NCBI RefSeq assembly: GCF_000248075.1
Contig: NZ_BAFB01000190.1
Coordinates: 1-37,056, forward strand
Origin: Gordonia otitidis NBRC 100426
Lineage (GTDB): Bacteria; Actinomycetota; Actinomycetes; Mycobacteriales; Mycobacteriaceae
Direction of reading: 5' to 3'
Length of the DNA: 37,056 nucleotides
The notes under the pieces were generated by a model. It did no database searches, was not told the DNA's origin, and saw only the letters and a program-made list of their open reading frames with translations. Positions 30,344 through 37,056 of this stretch are shown here, in pieces; position 1 is the stretch's first letter, and each line of letters opens with the position of its first letter. Position numbers and translations under genes: made by a program.

Positions 30344-32644
30344 GTGTTTGAGCGTTTTGACCAACGTTCACTCGCGATGCTGTGCAGCCAGGTCGGCGCC
30401 GTCCCGCTTTTGGCACTCGGTCTGGCCTCGAACACCTTCATCTTCCCGGGAATGCACTGGGTCCTCGCGCTCGTCGGCGTCTACACACTCTTCTCGATCG
30501 TGGTCACGGTACGCGCCGGCAGGCTCGACGACCGTTGGTTCGCGCTAGTCGGTTTCGGCGGGATGCTCGGGGTTGCGGCGTCGGCGGCGGTCGTCGCCGA
30601 CGACGCGTCGGCGATCGCCGTCGTGGTCCTCCTCGCAGCGATTCCGGCCCTCGCCGCGATGGCATCGCCGCAACGCATCGTCTTCAGCTTCCTCGTCGCC
30701 GCTGCGGTGTTCGCCATTGCGGTCGTCGCACCGAGGGCACATTCGATCACGGCTCTCGCGGTGGGCGGGGGCGCCGTGTTGATGTCCATCCTTGTCCCCA
30801 CCGTGATGGTCACGATGCTGCGGCGCACACTGTCGACGCTCTTGGCAGATCAGGCGCGCCTGATCGTCACAGATCCACTGACCGGGGCCTACAACCGGCG
30901 CGGCCTGTTCGACGGGGCGCCGCTGATGTTCCGTGACGCTGAGCGGGCAGGTAAACGGACGGCGCTGCTGGTCATCGACATCGACAACTTCAAGCTCATC
31001 AACGACGCAAACGGCCATGCGGCAGGAGACGCCGTGCTCGTCGAGGTCACGTCGCTGCTGGAGAACAACGTGCCACGGGGCTCGCTGGTCGCGCGCACCG
31101 GCGGCGAAGAGTTCACCGTCCTGCTGGTCGTCGACGACGAGGCACAACTCCGTGACATCGCCTCACGCCTGTGTCTGACCGTTGACGCGAGCGCCGGCGT
31201 GACCATCAGCATCGGAGGTGTGGTCGCCTTCTCGCACGAGAACCCGGACGAGCGCGACGACCTGGCCTCACGCGACGGCATCGACCACCTCGTCGCACCG
31301 GCTGACCGGCTGCTCTACGCCGCGAAACACCTCGGCAGGAACCGGGCGGTGGTGAGCACGGCGCCCGATTTCACGTGGCGAGCAGGCCGTAAAACCTCAC
31401 ATGACGCATCGGGAGCGGCTGATGCAGGTGCGCTCCACGACGAAGTTCTTCCACTGAGCACCCCGGGTAACGCACAGAAACCGGCCGAACACCAGAGAGA
31501 CGAGCAGATGGTCGAGATCCTTCACCCCTACCACGACACCGCGAGGATCGCCCAGCTCACCGACGGGCCGACCATGCAGCTCGTCGATCTGTGGCCGTAC
31601 GCGGGCGAGGAACTGCGTACCCTCGACGCCCTGGAGCCTGTCGAGCCCGGCGTCACGCCCGCGCCTCGGCTCGATCTCTCCGACCCGGCAGTCGTCGACG
31701 CCCACACCCGGTATGTCCACTTCGAATGGCGGAACACGGTCGCACGTATGCCGGACGCCGAGTTGTTCTACCGGTTGAAGACGGCGCGAAACAGGTTCCT
31801 GCTGACCACGGCTGAACAGAATCTGTGGCGCGACGCCACTGTCGCCGTGGCCGGTTTGAGCGTCGGATCGTCGGCCCTGACCGCCTGCGCGGTGACCGGA
31901 GTGCGCAACTTCCACATCGCCGATGCCGACAGAATGTCACCCACCAATCTGAACCGCATGGTCGGTTCGGTGTGCGATGTCGGGGTGACCAAGATCGAAC
32001 TCGCCGAGCGCCGCATCCTCGAGGGCGATCCGTATTCGTCGGTGTCACGGTACCCACAGGGCTATTCGACCGAGGTCGCCGACGACTTCCTCGGGATCTC
32101 GTCCGGTCGTCCGGTCTCGGTGGTCATCGAGGAGATCGACGACATCGCCATGAAGATCGACATGCGTAGACGCGCACGAGCAGCACGCATTCCCGTCGTC
32201 AGTGTGACGGACATCGGCGAGAACGTCATGCTCGACGTCGAACGATATGACCTCGAGCCGGACTACCCGATCTTCCACGGCCGGGGCGAGAAGTTCACTG
32301 CCGCCGACGCCGCCGATCCCGCACAGCGCCTCGAGATGGCGATGTCGATCGTCGGTGACAACCTCACCTCACGCATGGCGTTCTCGGCCAGTCAGGTCGG
32401 TCGCAGTCTCGCGTCGTGGCCGCAGCTGGGGTCGACTGCGTCGATATCCGGTGGGCTCGCCGCGGCAGCGGCCCGCAACATCGTCTGCGGACGAGGGCGC
32501 GTCGCCTCCGGGCGTTACGTCATCGACGTCGAGAGCATGCTGCTGCTGCCCAGCGAGTACGGCGAGTTCCAGTGGAACGAGCTCGCTCCGGACGTTTTTG
32601 CAGCGGTGTTCGGCGCCGACGGTTCCGAACAGTCCACCCCGTAG
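30344..32644 (+). CDS. Membrane GGDEF diguanylate cyclase fused to an E1-like ThiF domain
   Basis: A 766-residue protein. The GTG at 30344 is used because GGAG precedes it by seven bases. Residues about 12-160 form six membrane helices. A short helix leads into a GGDEF domain (about 173-345) with TDPLTGAYNRRGL, IDIDNFKLIND and the active loop GGEEF at 253-257, all needed for c-di-GMP synthesis. The inhibitory RxxD site ahead of the loop is missing (P and S at its two positions). A polar linker (348-388) leads to residues about 389-740, an E1/MoeB/ThiF-type adenylation domain. Its motifs are the glycine loop GLSVGSS (504-510), DAD (527-529), NLNR with R538, K550 in GVTK, and TDIG with D623. 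No CxxC zinc site or obvious E1 cysteine is seen. An ATG at 31508 with GAGAGA ahead could allow the E1 part to be made alone. Confidence 0.85.
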   Translation: MFERFDQRSLAMLCSQVGAVPLLALGLASNTFIFPGMHWVLALVGVYTLFSIVVTVRAGRLDDRWFALVGFGGMLGVAASAAVVADDASAIAVVVLLAAIPALAAMASPQRIVFSFLVAAAVFAIAVVAPRAHSITALAVGGGAVLMSILVPTVMVTMLRRTLSTLLADQARLIVTDPLTGAYNRRGLFDGAPLMFRDAERAGKRTALLVIDIDNFKLINDANGHAAGDAVLVEVTSLLENNVPRGSLVARTGGEEFTVLLVVDDEAQLRDIASRLCLTVDASAGVTISIGGVVAFSHENPDERDDLASRDGIDHLVAPADRLLYAAKHLGRNRAVVSTAPDFTWRAGRKTSHDASGAADAGALHDEVLPLSTPGNAQKPAEHQRDEQMVEILHPYHDTARIAQLTDGPTMQLVDLWPYAGEELRTLDALEPVEPGVTPAPRLDLSDPAVVDAHTRYVHFEWRNTVARMPDAELFYRLKTARNRFLLTTAEQNLWRDATVAVAGLSVGSSALTACAVTGVRNFHIADADRMSPTNLNRMVGSVCDVGVTKIELAERRILEGDPYSSVSRYPQGYSTEVADDFLGISSGRPVSVVIEEIDDIAMKIDMRRRARAARIPVVSVTDIGENVMLDVERYDLEPDYPIFHGRGEKFTAADAADPAQRLEMAMSIVGDNLTSRMAFSASQVGRSLASWPQLGSTASISGGLAAAAARNIVCGRGRVASGRYVIDVESMLLLPSEYGEFQWNELAPDVFAAVFGADGSEQSTP

Positions 32645-32666
32645 CGCACAGTCCACCCCGTAGCGC
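32629..32666 (+). repeat. Perfect 19-base tandem duplication across the fusion gene's stop codon
   Basis: ACAGTCCACCCCGTAGCGC occurs twice back to back (32629-32647 and 32648-32666). The first copy contains the last codons and the TAG stop of the GGDEF-E1 gene. GCGCACAGTC at the junction also matches the core of the 15.7 kb repeat array. Confidence 0.85.
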
Positions 32667-32674
32667 GACCGACT

Positions 32675-32721
32675 GGCACCCGGCCACCGGCGGGCAGGGC
32701 CGTCGATGGTTTCCGGGTGCC
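32675..32721. terminator. Possible hairpin between the convergent fusion and acyltransferase genes
   Basis: A 9-base perfect stem GGCACCCGG/CCGGGTGCC with a 29-base G/C-rich loop, located between the two convergent stop codons. The large loop makes it a moderate candidate. Confidence 0.4.
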
Positions 32722-32725
32722 CGCC

Positions 32726-33463
32726 TCACGCAACGTCGGCCGACTCGCGCTCGACAAGGCCCCCGGCAGACGCGAACTCGGCACACATCGCTGCCCACAC
32801 CTCGGGTTCGGCGAAACCGGCAAGAGTCTGCTGATCCCAGAACATCGCCTGCGTGCGGTACCTGTCGTCCGGATACGGGGTGAACGGGATCGCGGAATCG
32901 ACGCGACCACCACCCGACTCCCAGCGCGCGAGCACGTAGTCTGCCGCGGTTGCGAGCATGTGTGTGGTCCCGGTCGCCGCCATGAGGATCAACGGTGTCC
33001 TGGCGAGAAGGCCTGCGCCCGCCGCGGCATCGTGTGACGCGGCGTCGATGAACGCAGATTTCACTTCGATCAGTCCGCTCGGGATTCTGCGACCGATTGC
33101 CGCGATCAATTCTGCTTGGCCGCGCTGGCCTTCCCACTCGCTGACCGCGTGGGATTCACGTGCCTGGGTATAGGGGCCTTGAACCCGCAACCCACCGACC
33201 ACACGATCGGCCGCGTCGATCACCGCACAGAACACCCGGGTGCCCGTTCCGTCGCGGATGTCCTCGTACTGCAGGGCCTCCTCGACGCCGCGCGCGCTGT
33301 ACGCGGCCCGCGCACCGTCGAGGTACTCGTCCCACAGACCGGGGATCAACTCCGGGGACGCCACCACAAGCGTCAGATCACTCACCGAGTCCGGCACAAC
33401 GATCGGTGCGGCGTGATCGATGATGATCGGTGCAGGGCTGGGCATGGCGACGACAGAATTCAT
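32726..33463 (-). CDS. Acyltransferase-like (GNAT/N-acyl synthase-type) protein
   Basis: A 245-residue soluble protein. The region DLTLVVASPELIPGLWDEYLDGARAAYSARG followed by GTRVFCAVIDAADRVVGGLRVQGPY and IGRRIPSGLIEVKSAF resembles the GNAT-like fold of N-acyl amino acid and autoinducer synthases. That comparison is made on pattern only, and no acetyl-CoA P-loop (R/QxxGxG/A) is clear. The gene converges on the GGDEF-E1 fusion and has its own promoter region with a palindrome (33518-33546). A GGA-type ribosome site precedes the ATG at 33463. A later ATG (MPSPAP, six codons in) is possible. It could modify the product of, or be modified by, its neighbour, but no evidence beyond adjacency supports this. 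Confidence 0.55.
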   Translation of the reverse strand: MNSVVAMPSPAPIIIDHAAPIVVPDSVSDLTLVVASPELIPGLWDEYLDGARAAYSARGVEEALQYEDIRDGTGTRVFCAVIDAADRVVGGLRVQGPYTQARESHAVSEWEGQRGQAELIAAIGRRIPSGLIEVKSAFIDAASHDAAAGAGLLARTPLILMAATGTTHMLATAADYVLARWESGGGRVDSAIPFTPYPDDRYRTQAMFWDQQTLAGFAEPEVWAAMCAEFASAGGLVERESADVA

Positions 33464-33517
33464 AGTGGGTCCTTCGACAAGAAAGTGAAGATGGAGGGGA
33501 CATCTGATTGTGCAGGC

Positions 33518-33546
33518 AAACTACCCCGAATTGTCGAATAGACAAT
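33518..33546 (-). promoter_or_regulatory. Promoter with overlapping palindrome for the acyltransferase-like gene
   Basis: Read on the minus strand, TTGTCT (33545-33540) and TAGTTT (33523-33518) are 16 bases apart. A perfect inverted repeat, ATTGTC-N5-GACAAT (33530-33546), covers the -35 element. It is a likely promoter/operator, active toward the gene ending at 32726. The regulator is unknown. Confidence 0.5.
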
Positions 33547-33629
33547 CGCCACAGCGCTAGCCCAACGACAATTACGCGATCAAACCGCTTCGTTGCGGAA
33601 TCTCCCGCAACAGAAATCGTCGGGAAAAA

Positions 33630-34760
33630 TCAGTCCAATTCGGCGACCACAGAGGCCACCACGGCACGCATGTCCCCGGTGCGGTCGTGTACCGAGCGCT
33701 GGCGCTGGTAGCTCGCCCCGTGATCGACGATGTCGACGACGCGCGCGAGGTCGTCGAGGCAGCCGAGATCTTCGGCGACGGGTTCGAGACGCTTGAGTAG
33801 GACGGTGAGATCGTCGGTGACAAGTCGTTCGTCACAGTCGGAGTCGAGGATGACGATCGCGTCGAGACCGTAACGCGCAGCACGCCACTTGTTCTCCTGC
33901 ACGAGCCACGGCGCCATGTGCGGAAGTTCGTCGCCCGCCGAGAGTCGGCGGTCGAGGTCGACGACAAGACAGTGGATGAGTGCGACGACACCGGAGAGTT
34001 CGACGAGATTGGTCATGCCGTCGCACACCCGCACCTCGATGGTGCCCAGATGCGGCGAGGGCCGGATGTCCCAGCGGATCTCGTTGATGTGGTCGATGAT
34101 CCCGGTCGTCTTCTGATCGGCGACGAACGCCTCGAATTCGTGCCACGTCTGGAACTGGAACGGCAGCCCCGCCGTCGGCAACTGTTGGAACATCATGGCG
34201 CGATTACTCGCATAACCGGTGTCCTGACCCGACCACATCGGCGACGACGACGAGAGGGCCAGCAGGTGCGGGTAGTAGTTGAGCAACGAGGTGAGGATCG
34301 GCAGAACCTTGTCACGCCGGTCGATGCCGACGTGCACGTGGACGCCCCAGATCAGCATCTGTCTGCCCCACCACTGGGTCCGGTTGATCAGTTCCGCGTA
34401 CCGATGACCCTCGGTCAACAGTTGGGTCGACCATTCGGCGAACGGGTGCGTTCCCGCTCCGTAGAGGTCGACGCCGATGTCGTCGGTGATCGCACGGACG
34501 GCATCGAGCGTCGCCGACAGGTCGTCGATCGCCTCGCCCGTCGTGCGGCACACACCGGTCACCAGTTCGACGGTGTTGCGCAGCAGTTCCTTGTGAACCT
34601 TGCCCGCACGGTCGGGTGCGCGGTCGGCGACCCGTCCGAACAGTTCGGCCGCCGAATTCGACAGGTCACCGGTCACCTTGTCGGTGAGCGCGAACTCCCA
34701 TTCGACCCCCAGCGTCGGTGTGGGCGACCCAGCGAATTCGATCGGGATGATCTTCGGCAC
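33630..34760 (-). CDS. ybdK: YbdK-type carboxylate-amine ligase (GCS2 family)
   Basis: A 376-residue member of the glutamate-cysteine ligase 2 family. It starts with GTG at 34760, with AAGG nine bases ahead. The N-terminal LGVEWEFAL carries the catalytic-metal acidic residues. HPFAEWSTQ, YAELINRTQWWGRQMLIWGVHVHVGI, LLALSSSSPMWSGQDTGYASNR and LGTIEVRVCDGM are family hallmarks. These enzymes join an amino acid's carboxylate to an amine using ATP. The E. coli protein is only weakly active on Glu plus Cys, so the substrate is uncertain; mycolata make mycothiol rather than glutathione. Position next to sodC matches Rv0433. The stop is 167 bases from the start of the acyltransferase-like gene. Confidence 0.92.
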   Translation of the reverse strand: MPKIIPIEFAGSPTPTLGVEWEFALTDKVTGDLSNSAAELFGRVADRAPDRAGKVHKELLRNTVELVTGVCRTTGEAIDDLSATLDAVRAITDDIGVDLYGAGTHPFAEWSTQLLTEGHRYAELINRTQWWGRQMLIWGVHVHVGIDRRDKVLPILTSLLNYYPHLLALSSSSPMWSGQDTGYASNRAMMFQQLPTAGLPFQFQTWHEFEAFVADQKTTGIIDHINEIRWDIRPSPHLGTIEVRVCDGMTNLVELSGVVALIHCLVVDLDRRLSAGDELPHMAPWLVQENKWRAARYGLDAIVILDSDCDERLVTDDLTVLLKRLEPVAEDLGCLDDLARVVDIVDHGASYQRQRSVHDRTGDMRAVVASVVAELD

Positions 34761-34831
34761 AGCTCACGCCTTCCGTACGCGATCAGGTCGCCGAACGCTG
34801 CCACACCCTGTCGGCGGGATCGTTGCCTCCG

Positions 34832-35503
34832 TCAGCCCTTGACGGAGATGACACCGCACGCCAGGCGCGAACCCGCGTCGCCGGTCTTCATCGTCTCGGC
34901 GTCCGGTGCCGGCGCATACCTGGTGGGGATGTTGGCGAAGTTGTCGGCCTTCTCGTGGATGATGATCGACTTGCCCGCCACCTGATTGAGATTCACCGAG
35001 TCGGTCGTGGTCACGGTCTCGCCCGTGCCGTCGGCCAACACATTGATGGAGACGAGGTCGCCGCTCGACGGGTGACCGGTGTGCCCGTCGACCTGCAGGT
35101 GACCGCCTGCCGAGGAGAACGGTGTCGAACCGCTCGCCTGGCAGACGCCGTTCTCGTGGATGTGCATCCCGTGGAAGCCCGCCGGAATCCCCTCGGTCAC
35201 CCGCACGTCGACGCGCAGCGACGACCCACTCGGCGTGAAGGTCGCGGTTCCGACGGTCTGCCCCTTGGTGTCCTTGAGTTCGGCGGTGGCCGACTCCTTC
35301 GTCGAGTTCGGGATGTTGTCGGCGTCGTCGACGCTTCCCGGAGGCGCCTGGTTACCGGTCACCACCGAGGGGGTGGTTCCAGGGGTGTCCGACCGTGGCT
35401 CGTCGGGAGTACAGCCCGCGAGGGCCGCTGCGATGGCGCCCGCAGCACCCAGCGCGAGCACGCTGCGCACGGTCTTCGAGCCGAGTGTCGAACTGCCGGT
35501 CAT
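34832..35503 (-). CDS. sodC: Periplasmic Cu,Zn superoxide dismutase lipoprotein
   Basis: A 223-residue exported superoxide dismutase, with AGGAG seven bases before the ATG at 35503. A lipoprotein signal ends in LAGC, followed by a Ser/Thr/Pro-rich spacer to about residue 70. The copper and active-site regions are GMHIHENGVC, AGGHLQVDGHTGHPSSGDL and SIIIHEKADNF, with RLACGVI forming the disulfide. The bridging-loop histidines resemble the M. tuberculosis SodC form, HTGHPASGDL, which is reported to work with copper but without zinc; the same may hold here. It removes superoxide outside the membrane. It sits 71 bases ahead of ybdK and follows the LytR_C gene, the conserved Rv0431-Rv0433 order. 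Confidence 0.95.
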   Translation of the reverse strand: MTGSSTLGSKTVRSVLALGAAGAIAAALAGCTPDEPRSDTPGTTPSVVTGNQAPPGSVDDADNIPNSTKESATAELKDTKGQTVGTATFTPSGSSLRVDVRVTEGIPAGFHGMHIHENGVCQASGSTPFSSAGGHLQVDGHTGHPSSGDLVSINVLADGTGETVTTTDSVNLNQVAGKSIIIHEKADNFANIPTRYAPAPDAETMKTGDAGSRLACGVISVKG

Positions 35504-35560
35504 GAAACGCTCCTAGTGATCGGTTGGGCCGTCGGGGTGAACAATCTTGTCAGCGAGAAC

Positions 35561-36040
35561 TCACCGGGTGACCACCACCACCGCGATGCCATCGCGGCAC
35601 ATGGTGAACGACGTGGGGCGTTGCTCGACGCTGGCGTCTGAGCCGAGTGCTGTCGCCACCTTCTGTGCCTCCGCCTTCTGCGACGAATCACGGTAGAGGA
35701 TGGTGTTCTCTGTGAAACTGCCGCCGTTGTAGTTGGCGGGGTCCGCTGTGGTGAACCCCTTCGCCTTCAGCTCGTCGGTGACCTCGGAGGCCAGACCCGA
35801 GATGGAGCCGGCGTTGATCACGCACAGTCGGGCATCGCCAGCCGACGCCGTGGCCGACGACGTCGCAGGAGCCGACGTGGTGGCGACACTGGCCTCGGCG
35901 TCGCGGAGCCCCTCGTCGGGGCTCTGACCCGACGTCGCCGCCGAGTGCCAACCGAGTCCGACGAACACGACAGCCACCGCGAGGAGCAGCATTGCCCCAG
36001 CCCGCAGGGGAAGGCGATTGGGCTCGCGATCAGCATTCAT
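35561..36040 (-). CDS. LytR_C domain membrane-anchored protein (Rv0431-like)
   Basis: A 159-residue protein using the ATG at 36040 (MNADREPNR), which has AAGG upstream; a longer start at 36073 is possible. A short basic N-terminus and one membrane helix (AGAMLLLAVAVVFVGLGWHS) precede a Ser/Thr/Ala-rich linker. The LytR_C/CpsA C-terminal domain follows: RLCVINAGSISGLASEVTDELKAKGF...NYNGGSFTENTILYRDSSQKAEAQKVATALG. These domains act outside the membrane and are found with wall-polymer ligases, but here the domain stands alone. In M. tuberculosis Rv0431 is linked to membrane vesicle release; whether that applies here is an inference from synteny. Confidence 0.88.
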   Translation of the reverse strand: MNADREPNRLPLRAGAMLLLAVAVVFVGLGWHSAATSGQSPDEGLRDAEASVATTSAPATSSATASAGDARLCVINAGSISGLASEVTDELKAKGFTTADPANYNGGSFTENTILYRDSSQKAEAQKVATALGSDASVEQRPTSFTMCRDGIAVVVVTR

Positions 36041-36085
36041 CACCGATGACCTTAACGCACGCGCGGCGGGCAACCGCGCTCAGCG

Positions 36086-36451
36086 CTACGTGATGTCGAA
36101 GCCGAGTCGCCGCGCGGCGCGCGCCTTCTGGCGCGATGCACGCAGCCTGCGCAGACGCTTCACCAGCATCGGGTCGGCGGCAAGCGATTCGGGTCGGTCG
36201 ACGAGCGCGTTGAGCACCTGGTAGTACCGAGTCGCCGACAGTCCGAAGAGCTCTTTGATCGCTTCTTCTTTGGCCCCCGCGTACTTCCACCACTGGCGTT
36301 CGAACGCCAGGATGTCGTGCTCGCGACGCGACAGGCCATCCGGACCCACCTCGTGGGGATCGACGGAATGTCCGGCCGAGTTCTGCGTCGGTTCGGGTGC
36401 GTTCTCGGGTTGTTCGCCGTGCTTCTGACTACGCGCTGCTGCGCCGTCCAT
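36086..36451 (-). CDS. DUF3263 family protein (Rv0430-like)
   Basis: A 121-residue protein with a hydrophilic, probably disordered N-terminal 40 residues. The DUF3263 domain follows: [65 protein letters not shown]. The [18 protein letters not shown] part looks like a helix-turn-helix, so DNA binding is likely. A basic C-terminus ([18 protein letters not shown]) follows. It is separated by only 45 bases from the LytR_C gene downstream and is divergent from def across 249 bases. The family has no firm function. Confidence 0.92.
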   Translation of the reverse strand: MDGAAARSQKHGEQPENAPEPTQNSAGHSVDPHEVGPDGLSRREHDILAFERQWWKYAGAKEEAIKELFGLSATRYYQVLNALVDRPESLAADPMLVKRLRRLRASRQKARAARRLGFDIT

Positions 36452-36700
36452 CTTGCTCCCTCACGCTCGCCTCCGGCCCTACCCGAATCGACTTCTCGAC
36501 CGGGTCAATCGGCGTACCACCGACGGCGGCACGAATGCGAGCGACGTGTGCGTGCGACGCAATCGAATGACACCGATGTGGTTCACGGACCATCTAACCA
36601 CGCCGGGTACCCGACGACCGTGCGTGACTCGCCCGGTTCCGGCTTGCCCGTGACGGGCCAGCGCCGTCGGCCTTCACACCGCGCAGTACTCTTTTCTCTC
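36452..36700. promoter_or_regulatory. Divergent promoter region of the DUF3263 gene and def
   Basis: 249 bases between the divergent genes. TACTCT (36687-36692), nine bases before the def ATG, could be a -10 element for a very short or leaderless def transcript, but no -35 match is present. I see no clear palindrome. Confidence 0.3.
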
Positions 36701-37056
36701 ATGCCTGTGCTTCCGATCTGCATCGTCGGCGAGCCGGTACTGCACCGGCCCACCGAGTTGGTCGAACTCGACGACAAGGGTCGCCCCTCAGACGAGATCG
36801 TCACCCTTCTCGACGACATGTACGAGACGATGGACGCCGCCCACGGCGTCGGGCTGGCCGCCAACCAGGTCGGCGTCGGCAAGCGATTGTTCGTCTACGA
36901 CTGCCCCGACGGCGAGGCGGGACGGGCGTCGGCGCGACGTCGGGGCGAAGTGATCAACCCCGTCCTCGAGACGTCGGAGATCCCCGAGACCATGCCAGAC
37001 CCCGACGACGACGAGGAGGGCTGTCTGTCGGTGCCCGGCGAGCAGTTCCCCACCGG
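36701..37056 (+). CDS. def: Peptide deformylase, N-terminal part (cut by window end)
   Basis: The first 118 residues of a peptide deformylase, which removes the formyl group from new proteins' N-termini. Motif I ([10 protein letters not shown], about residues 49-58) and motif II (EGCLSVPGE, with the metal-binding C108) are present. Motif III (HExxD) would lie past the window end. [20 protein letters not shown] matches actinobacterial deformylases closely, and position matches Rv0429c. The ATG at 36701 lacks an obvious ribosome site, consistent with a leaderless transcript. Confidence 0.93.
   Translation, partial: MPVLPICIVGEPVLHRPTELVELDDKGRPSDEIVTLLDDMYETMDAAHGVGLAANQVGVGKRLFVYDCPDGEAGRASARRRGEVINPVLETSEIPETMPDPDDDEEGCLSVPGEQFPT

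Noticed and set aside
30344..32644. The GGDEF-E1 gene as a CBASS defence operon
   Set aside because: There is no CD-NTase fold, no E2-like (Cap2 partner) or JAB (Cap3) gene, and no effector gene nearby; only a distant analogy remains.

Overview
This is a high-GC actinobacterial chromosome segment, most likely from a mycolic-acid-bearing genus of the Mycobacteriales (Gordonia, Williamsia or Rhodococcus are plausible; the genus cannot be fixed from the sequence alone). The reasons are pervasive G/C third positions, frequent GTG/TTG starts, 4-base ATGA stop/start overlaps, and a gene order matching the Mycobacterium tuberculosis Rv0429c-Rv0438c neighbourhood (def, Rv0430, Rv0431, sodC, Rv0433, then Rv0435c, pssA, psd, moeA2) in the same relative orientations. 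There are 29 protein-coding genes (two cut by the window edges) plus one probable small coupled ORF. No tRNA, rRNA, CRISPR array, insertion sequence or phage gene was seen.

Layout. 1-2266: 3' part of an acetate/cation symporter gene facing an amidase gene across a hairpin. 2319-4235: divergent TetR regulator and MFS exporter with two matching operator-like sites between them. 4236-4744: a 509-base non-coding stretch with palindromes and a triple 17-base repeat. 4745-8130: two-gene surface-polysaccharide operon, a membrane GT2 synthase with a degenerate GGDEF-like N-terminus and an AT3 acyltransferase. 8201-10523: a pair of acyl-CoA dehydrogenase genes likely forming a heteromeric enzyme. 10555-14615: three flavin-dependent monooxygenases of the luciferase superfamily plus a small coupled ORF. 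14694-16656: DUF350 membrane protein, SRPBCC protein and a HAD-IIA phosphatase, with a 21-base-period repeat array between the last two. 16757-22300: moeA, psd, pssA and a Cdc48-like AAA ATPase. 22338-23487: two minus-strand envelope proteins (a Gly/Gln/Asn-rich single-pass protein and a lipoprotein). 23563-30198: a complete Mrp-type Na+/H+ antiporter operon (mrpA with fused B, then C, D, E, F, G). 30344-32644: one open frame joining a six-helix GGDEF diguanylate cyclase to an E1-like ThiF domain. 32726-33463: an acyltransferase-like protein. 33630-36451: YbdK-type ligase, SodC, LytR_C protein and DUF3263 protein, all on the minus strand. 36701-37056: start of peptide deformylase on the plus strand.

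How it fits together. The moeA-psd-pssA-AAA run and the ybdK-sodC-LytR_C-DUF3263/def run are the two halves of one conserved block. About 11.3 kb lies at the convergent junction between them, holding the Mrp operon, the GGDEF-E1 fusion and the acyltransferase-like gene. psd and pssA make phosphatidylethanolamine from CDP-diacylglycerol and serine. The Mrp operon supports pH and sodium homeostasis.

The most unusual object is the GGDEF-E1 fusion: a cyclic-dinucleotide synthase with an intact GGEEF active site but no RxxD inhibitory site, joined to a ubiquitin-activating-like adenylation domain. A second protein linked to this signalling fold is the GT2 synthase, whose N-terminal domain resembles a catalytically dead GGDEF domain. 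The window therefore contains both a possible c-di-GMP maker and a possible c-di-GMP-related effector, although no sequence feature links them directly.
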